A stretch of DNA of 64,000 nt, from positions 3,111,376 through 3,175,375 of the forward strand of contig JACSVZ010000008.1 in assembly GCA_014706295.1 (NCBI GenBank), given 5' to 3'. This DNA is from Lycocorax pyrrhopterus obiensis (lineage: Eukaryota > Chordata > Aves > Passeriformes > Paradisaeidae). Both the position numbers and the translations under genes were made by a program. Position 1 is the first letter of the stretch; each line of letters starts with the position of its first letter. Below the pieces are notes generated by a model, which was not told where the DNA came from, ran no database searches, and saw only the letters and a program-made list of their open reading frames with translations. This document shows positions 57,601 to 64,000 of this stretch, one piece after another.

Positions 57601-60531
57601 CATGCCGCGCTTTCATTCTCCCGGAGGCGAACAGTCGTCTGCTTCTCGCACCGAACGCTGTGTCGGCGGAGAAGCGCACCAGAGCACTGCTTCTGCCGAA
57701 ACACGCCTGGCCCATACACATTCCCTCTCAGCGCTACGTACCACCACATTCTGCCTCTCCTGTGCTCCGAATCGAAACAGAAAGCCCTTCGGCTGTGTCT
57801 CGCACAGAGAACTGTGCCAGAACACAACGCTTCCCGGAGCTGGCCCCTGCAACTCGTGGCAACTTGAATTTGCAGCGCATTCCAGGGGCAGTCTTTTTCC
57901 CTTTACAACCTGCCCAGCGCCGTCAGATCGCGGTGCTCTCTGCACGGTCCTTGTCAGCTCGAAGTAACCCCGCGCACATTACAGGCTGGTAAAGACCAAA
58001 GATCCGGGTCGATGTCTCGCAGAGAAAAATGTGCCAGCACGAAAGCATGTTCTTAATTACCCATTCTCTTCGGCCAGACTGCTCTGCTCTGTTGAAAGTC
58101 TTGGACGCTGAAACACTCAGGTGCTGCTCTCCTGGCACATTTCGCTGAGCGAGAGCTAGACGGACAGTGAAACAGAAAGAGAATGATTACACCCGGAGGT
58201 GAGGAAAATCCGTGCACAGCACACTGTGGATGCGAGCTGCTTCAGGAAGTAACGCGCAGCCTTTGGACTTCATCACACAACCTGGCTAGAAGCAGTTTCT
58301 TAAACCTTCAGTGTTGCAGAGTGCATGCAGCTTGTGCTCACCCAGAAGGACGCGTCAAAAAAGAAGGCGTTCTTGAAGTCGCCCTTCTCCAAGCAACCTT
58401 GAAACGGCGCAAAACACACGGCGGCTCTGTAGCTTCCTTCTCAGCTACACATTGCTGGCACACTGTTCACGCTCGCAGCTCCGTTGCCAACCTCCAGCAG
58501 CTGCTAGGACGGAACAAGGCTCGAGAAGTTAAAGCCAATGCTGGGCTTCACCTTCACCTTAACGCACGTAAGCCACATCAAACCCATCGGGGCACTCTGT
58601 ACTTCCCTTCACCTCAGCAGCTACCATTGTGTTCTCTGCATATAGGAGCCTAAGCTAAGTGCAGTTGTTTGCACAGAAGACTGGAAGAGGAATAAGTGGC
58701 AGCAAAAGTAGCCGTCTTTGAACTTCCTTCTTCTCCTGCTGACGTGAATTCTGCCGGCAAGCGAGTGGCAGGCACGCTTTCCTTGCAGTCTGTACCACGC
58801 GCATACAAGCCATTTGCACGCCAGCTTCGTTCTTCGCCTTATGTTACATGCCGCGCTTTCATTCTCCCGGAGGCGAACAGTCGTCTGCTTCTCGCACCGA
58901 ACGCTGTGTCGGCGGAGAAGCGCACCAGAGCACTGCTTCTGCCGAAACACGCCTGGCCCATACACATTCCCTCTCAGCGCTACGTACCACCACATTCTGC
59001 CTCTCCTGTGCTCCGAATCGAAACAGAAAGCCCTTCGGCTGTGTCTCGCACAGAGAACTGTGCCAGAACACAACGCTTCCCGGAGCTGGCCCCTGCAACT
59101 CGTGGCAACTTGAATTTGCAGCGCATTCCAGGGGCAGTCTTTTTCCCTTTACAACCTGCCCAGCGCCGTCAGATCGCGGTGCTCTCTGCACGGTCCTTGT
59201 CAGCTCGAAGTAACCCCGCGCACATTACAGGCTGGTAAAGACCAAAGATCCGGGTCGATGTCTCGCAGAGAAAAATGTGCCAGCACGAAAGCATGTTCTT
59301 AATTACCCATTCTCTTCGGCCAGACTGCTCTGCTCTGTTGAAAGTCTTGGACGCTGAAACACTCAGGTGCTGCTCTCCTGGCACATTTCGCTGAGCGAGA
59401 GCTAGACGGACAGTGAAACAGAAAGAGAATGATTACACCCGGAGGTGAGGAAAATCCGTGCACAGCACACTGTGGATGCGAGCTGCTTCAGGAAGTAACG
59501 CGCAGCCTTTGGACTTCATCACACAACCTGGCTAGAAGCAGTTTCTTAAACCTTCAGTGTTGCAGAGTGCATGCAGCTTGTGCTCACCCAGAAGGACGCG
59601 TCAAAAAAGAAGGCGTTCTTGAAGTCGCCCTTCTCCAAGCAACCTTGAAACGGCGCAAAACACACGGCGGCTCTGTAGCTTCCTTCTCAGCTACACATGC
59701 TGGCACATTGTTCACGCTCGCAGCTCCGTTGCCAACCTCCAGCAGCTGCTAGGACGGAACAAGGCTCGAGAAGTTAAAGCCAATGCTGGGCTTCCCCTTC
59801 ACCTTACCGCACGTAAGCCACATCAAACCCATCGGGGCACTCTGTACTTCCCTTCACCTCAGCAGCTACCATTGTGTTCTCTGCATATAGGAGCCTAAGC
59901 TAAGTGCAGTTGTTTGCACAGAAGACTGGAAGAGGAATAAGTGGCAGCAAAAGTAGCCGTCTTTGAACTTCCTTCTTCTCCTGCTGACGTGAATTCTGCC
60001 GGCAAGCGAGTGGCAGGCACGCTTTCCTTGCAGTCTGTACCGCGCGCATACAAGCCATTTGCACGCCAGCTTCGTTCTTCGCCTTATGTTACATGCCGCG
60101 CTTTCATTCTCCCGGAGGCGAACAGTCGTCTGCTTCTCGCACCGAACGCTGTGTCGGCGGAGAAGCGCACCAGAGCACTGCTTCTGCCGAAACACGCCTG
60201 GCCCATACACATTCCCTCTCAGCGCTACGTACCACCACATTCTGCCTCTCCTGTGCTCCGAATCGAAACAGAAAGCCCTTCGGCTGTGTCTCGCACAGAG
60301 AACTGTGCCAGAACACAACGCTTCCCGGAGCTGGCCCCTGCAACTCGTGGCAACTTGAATTTGCAGCGCATTCCAGGGGCAGTCTTTTTCCCTTTACAAC
60401 CTGCCCAGCGCCGTCAGATCGCGGTGCTCTCTGCACGGTCCTTGTCAGCTCGAAGTAACCCCGCGCACATTACAGGCTGGTAAAGACCAAAGATCCGGGT
60501 CGATGTCTCGCAGAGAAAAATGTGCCAGCAC
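48638..60531 (+). repeat. Macrosatellite array, 1246-bp unit, about 9.5 copies
   Basis: Direct head-to-tail copies starting near 48638, 49884, 51130, 52376, 53622, 54868, 56114, 57360 and 58606, with a partial copy at 59851-60531. Inner copies differ at only a base or two; the last copies carry more private changes, including a 1-base deletion near 59698. The unit is CpG-rich and has no long simple-sequence run. Each copy holds an ATG ORF of 156 aa (for example 49461-49931) and one of 121 aa (48880-49245), plus longer frames without ATG. No known domain is seen in any. Not a CRISPR array, rDNA or histone cluster. Confidence 0.97.
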
Positions 60532-60824
60532 AAGAGCATGTTCTTCGTTACCCATTCTCATCGCCCAGATTGTGGTGTTCTGTTGAAAATCTTGGCCATT
60601 GAAGGTTAATCCTGCAAGTGCTGCTCTCCCGGCGCATTTCGCTGGGCGAGAGCTTGACGGATCGTTTGGGATCTGCGAAACAGAAAGAATATGATTGCAC
60701 TTAGCGCTGAGGAAAATCCGTGCACAGCACAATGTGGATGCGAGTGCTATACACGCTGAAGAGCAGCAAAGCTGCATGCCGTCGCTGGGCTTCAGTTCTC
60801 TCCAGGCAGCAGAAGGCGAAGAAT
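60532..60824 (+). repeat. Degenerate unit copy and junction beyond the array
   Basis: 60532-60745 still follows the unit (TGTTCTT.GTTACCCATTCTC, GAAACAGAAAGAATATGATT, GGAAAATCCGTGCACAGCAC) but with many changes. 60746-60824 is a short junction of unclear origin before the inverted arm starts at GAAGTACAGAGTGCCCCG. Confidence 0.85.
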
Positions 60825-63085
60825 GAAGTACAGAGTGCCCCGATGGGTTTGATGTGTCTTACGTGCGTTAAGGTGAAGGTGAAGCCCAGCACTGGCTTGT
60901 ACTTCTCGAGCCTTGTTCCATGCTAGCAGCTGCTGAATGCTGGGCAAGGGAGCTGAGAGCGTGAACAGTGTGACGGCATGTCTACGTGAGAAAGAAGCTG
61001 CAGAGCCGCCGGCTGCTGTGCACAATTCTACTGCTGCTATAAAAATAGGGTACTTCGGGAATGTCTTCTATCTTGACACTTCGATCTCTGTGAGCGCGAG
61101 CTGCTTGAACTCGGCGACACTGAAGGCGTGGGAAAGCGATTGCCCAGCGAACACCGAGTTCCCAGGGAAGAGGGAACGCCAACAAATGCTATCTCTCCTG
61201 TCACAGCTCTCAGTCAGAACTGCAGCTGGAAGGGCTGCTCTGTGACCGTGGGTCCGTCACTTTGAGAGAATGTGATGATGCTCTAGATCTGGTCGAGAAT
61301 GACAGTGGGGCTCACTAGCGTGTTTCACCTAGTTTCCTGACTTTAGCGGGACTAGGAATGCCAGCACTGGCTTCTTGTTCTAGGACTTTTTCTTTGCGTG
61401 CAGCGACTGGATGTTTTGAAGGGTGTTTGGGATTTGCGAGAGTGAGAGGGCAAGGTACACAGATCTCGAGAGAAAGGGCATATCTGCAGGGGGTTCGATG
61501 CAAAGCAGTGGGTGCGTGTTACATGTTAAGCAGCTAATGGGGCAGACAAAGTTGTAAAGAAAGAGACCGTGCTGGAATTGCGTTTCCTTTTGCAGCCGAT
61601 AAACTGCACAGCCAAGAGCGAAAAGATTCTTCTTCCTTCGCCGCTAGATGCAGGATCACATTCTGTCGGTCTCCAAGAGCCAGGATCCACAGCGGAGCCC
61701 TTCCACGAACTGCTGCCACACGAACGGGGCCGCGCCAGCAAAGCGCTCGGCTTTTTCCTGGGCGCTGTCAGCGGCTCGCCACAACAACCACACGATGGGG
61801 CTGTCGACTTGCAAAAGAGGGAAACGCACCTCGCCCAGCTCGGAGCCGGCCCAAGGGCGGAGCCAGGTCGGAAACGTCCCTGCTCTCAAATCAACCGTGT
61901 CAGGACAAAAAGATCTCCCTTCTCTTCCCCTTCCAAGTGCAAACTCTTCTTCGCACCACACTCAAAGAGCAACACGGCCTCCTTTGCCCTAGCAAATCCT
62001 TTCACTCTCGCAGAGTCCAGCCACCAGCTTGAAAACATCGGGCAAAAGCAGAGCTCACAAAAGTGCCAGCTGAGAAAGCTCTTGCTGCCTACAACTGCGA
62101 CTGCACCCCCTCCAACTAGCAGCACACACCCTGCTATGGGCACTTTCCTTCTCAGCTCTAGGTACCATCCTAAGCCGCCCGGCTCCCAGCGTCAGGATTC
62201 AAAGAGAACGGCACCAGAGACTGCTCACACACCGAATATACCAGGACAAAAGGCTCAAGAGCCTGGCATTTGCATTCCCACCCACAGTTCGACAGCTCTA
62301 ACGCAGAGAACTGCCTTCTGGGAAAAGCCTTTCAATTCACTAAGGGCCCCCAGCGTGCCGATCCAAACTTGCTCTCTTTGCCAAAGGGAGGAACTACAAG
62401 CCCGTCTCCAAAAAAAAAGAAGGCATCTCCTCCTCCAAAACACAAAATAACCGGTAACTGGTCCACCTGCAGCATTGAATACCTCCAGCAATTGCTCCTA
62501 CACCGAAGGGGCCAGGGCAAACATGTCTTGCTGGACTATACCTCTTCATGGTACCTTAACATCTGCTCTAGCAAGACTGGCACCATGTTCTTTGCTTCCC
62601 AAGGAAAGGCACCCCGAGTCACTTGGCCTCGCCTTGCCTTCTGTACCTTGCTTAGTTTTTCCTAATCTACCCTTGCTTTGCTTCCTTTGCCTATGTCTGC
62701 CTTGCCTCGCACTACCTACAATTGCTCCTGTTGCTTTGTCCTGCCTACCACTCTTTTTCTTGCCTTCCATGCAGGCAAGGCACTGCAAACCAAGTGTAGG
62801 CAAGTCGAGGGGGAAGGTAGGCAAGGCCAGAGCAGTGAGGGGAAAGCAAAAGGAGTGGGAGGCAAGAGAAGGGCCAGCACTTATAGGCAAGGTTGGCCAT
62901 AGGAAGGTGAGCCCAGTGATGGCTAGGCCAGGCAGAAACAGGAAGAGCCAGGCAAGGCAAGGCCCCGGAAGAAAGCAGAAGGCAGGTCAAGGGTGGGGCT
63001 ATGGGCATGCAAAGTAATGCAAGGCTATGGAGGTTCAGCAGTGCAAGGCAAGGACACTGTTGGGTTGCCATTGCAAGGCAAAGCA
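60825..63085 (-). repeat. Right arm of the long inverted repeat
   Basis: Mirror image of the left arm. The 309-bp stretch 60937-61245 translates identically to its partner at 48217-48525. A frame of 293 codons (61569-62450, +) is open here but has no ATG start, and it is cut in the left arm by a one-base difference near 47637. The outer end (62760-63085) is GGCAA-rich. Confidence 0.93.
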
Positions 63086-63700
63086 AGGCAGGGGAGAAAT
63101 ACATTCAAGGATTGCTGGTACACCAAAGGGCCAGGACAGAGAGCTCTGTCTGGCTTTGGTCCCACACGGGTCGTCTCTAATCTGCACCTAAAAGACCTGG
63201 GCTCCCTGCTTTCCTTCCTATGCAAAAGAACTGTCATTCTGGTCCCAGAGCCCAAGGGTGAAATGTGAATTGCCTGTCCAAAAGTCAAGACATGGAAGCA
63301 GTGGTCTCAGGGAAAAGCTGCCCAGACAGACGAGTGTGGCTGCATGGGGTCTCCCCTGGGCTTCTTCTCCCGTGCTCCTGAATCACTGGGCATACATGAG
63401 AGCCTTGGGAGTCCTCGGGGGAGCAGACAGGGCAGGGCAAGGCTGGGAAATGTCATGAAAAAGGGGTCTTGAATTCCAGGTGGGGGAGGGGTGGGCAAGG
63501 TAATGCAAGGCAAGGGAGGGGTTCAAGGTCAGGGCAAGGGAAATGGTGACTTTGCAAGGCAAGGCAGTGAGGGTCCTCGAAGACGAGAAGGAAAGGCAAG
63601 GCCAGACCTGGACAAATGGGAAGGGAAGTCAGGTGGGGGATGGGTGAGCAAGTCAATGCAAGGCAGCCGAAAAAAGGCAGGCCGACGGAAGGCTACAGAG
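62630..63700. repeat. CTTGCC-rich then GGCAAGG-rich DNA, right outer end
   Basis: The same switch occurs around GCCTTCCATGCAGGCAAGG (62761-62779). GGCAAGG motifs then continue with gaps to about 63700. Within it 63105-63150 is a second diverged copy of the segment at 62490-62535 (ATTGCT..TACACC.AAGGGCCAGG). Confidence 0.8.
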
Positions 63701-63709
63701 CAGTAGCCA

Positions 63710-64000
63710 GTGCCTTGACATAGGGGGAAGCCCCGTGTGCCTTACCCACAGACCGTCTTCTGAAATAGCCTGTATGGGCATTCCTCCTTTAGAATCTCCT
63801 GGGGGGCTGTCCATGTTTTCTGTTAAGTGCTTTGTGTGCCTTCAGTCGCCACAGGTGGTGCAGAAGACAACGTGAAAATTAGGCTCGGTAGTTAGGTTAC
63901 ACTATTAAAATATTTTCCTTAATAATTCTACTCTCATATTGTCAGCTAAGTTTAGGCCAGCAGTGGGAGAATCAATTTGCAGCCTTAGGAGAGGAAGTAG
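63710..64000. other. Unassigned end of window
   Basis: About 290 bp, AT-rich in the last 130. No gene, RNA gene or named repeat recognised. Confidence 0.6.

Noticed and set aside
48638..60531. CRISPR-like or bacterial tandem system
   Set aside because: The unit is 1246 bp with no short repeat-spacer structure, and the window is clearly vertebrate with spliced genes, CR1 and LTRs.
48638..60531. rDNA, histone or tRNA gene cluster
   Set aside because: No rRNA core sequence, no histone-like translation and no tRNA A/B box pairs with a cloverleaf were found in the unit.
46040..63085. A giant DNA transposon with terminal inverted repeats
   Set aside because: No transposase, no short target duplication found at the outer ends, and the arms end in degenerate GGCAA DNA rather than defined termini. 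An inverted duplication fits better.

Overview
This window is vertebrate and almost certainly avian, probably passerine nuclear DNA. It has GT-AG spliced genes with CpG-island promoters, CR1 LINE fragments (one ending in the typical ATTCTATGA motif), many solo LTRs of endogenous retroviruses (ERVs) with clean target-site duplications, and a provirus whose env resembles avian alpharetroviruses. The passerine placement rests on recognising LTR types by eye and is an inference. Two genes lie head-to-tail on the + strand in the order known from human 10q21: UBE2D1 (7 coding exons, 6323-29498, complete 147-aa E2) and TFAM (6 coding exons, 32318-40136, complete 291 aa).

Layout. 1-350 is a CpG-rich promoter-like edge. 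370-5840 is a scrap heap of decayed gammaretrovirus-like ERVs: four short LTRs, one in inverted orientation, with protease and RT/RNase H remnants. 5950-6640 is the UBE2D1 CpG island. UBE2D1 intron 3 holds a young antisense provirus (14675-21558) with 579-bp LTRs, a 6-bp TSD with one mismatch, a Lys-like primer-binding site, broken gag/pro/env and a long open RT. A second solo LTR (16534-17094, perfect 6-bp TSD) sits inside its pol. The same intron holds another solo LTR (23147-24009, TSD CTTAG). TFAM begins about 1.9 kb after the proximal UBE2D1 poly(A) signals and has its own CpG island; its intron 2 carries a solo LTR (34754-35728, TSD GGAAG). Downstream, 40.9-45.9 kb is repeats: two minus-strand CR1 copies, each split by a solo LTR, and more LTR-like DNA.

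The most unusual part is 46.0-63.1 kb. A head-to-tail array of about 9.5 nearly identical 1246-bp units (48638-60531) is bracketed by two long arms (about 46040-48637 and 60825-63085) that are inverted copies of each other. The arms end outward in TTGCC/GGCAA-rich DNA. Their inner parts are nearly identical and their outer parts clearly diverged. The inner end of each arm is a diverged relative of the unit itself, so the whole looks like a palindrome whose centre was expanded into a CpG-rich macrosatellite. I recognise no protein in it; several frames are open at once and most of the long ORFs lack an ATG.

UBE2D1 (ubiquitin transfer) and TFAM (mtDNA packaging and transcription) are functionally unrelated housekeeping neighbours. 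Everything else is repeat-derived.
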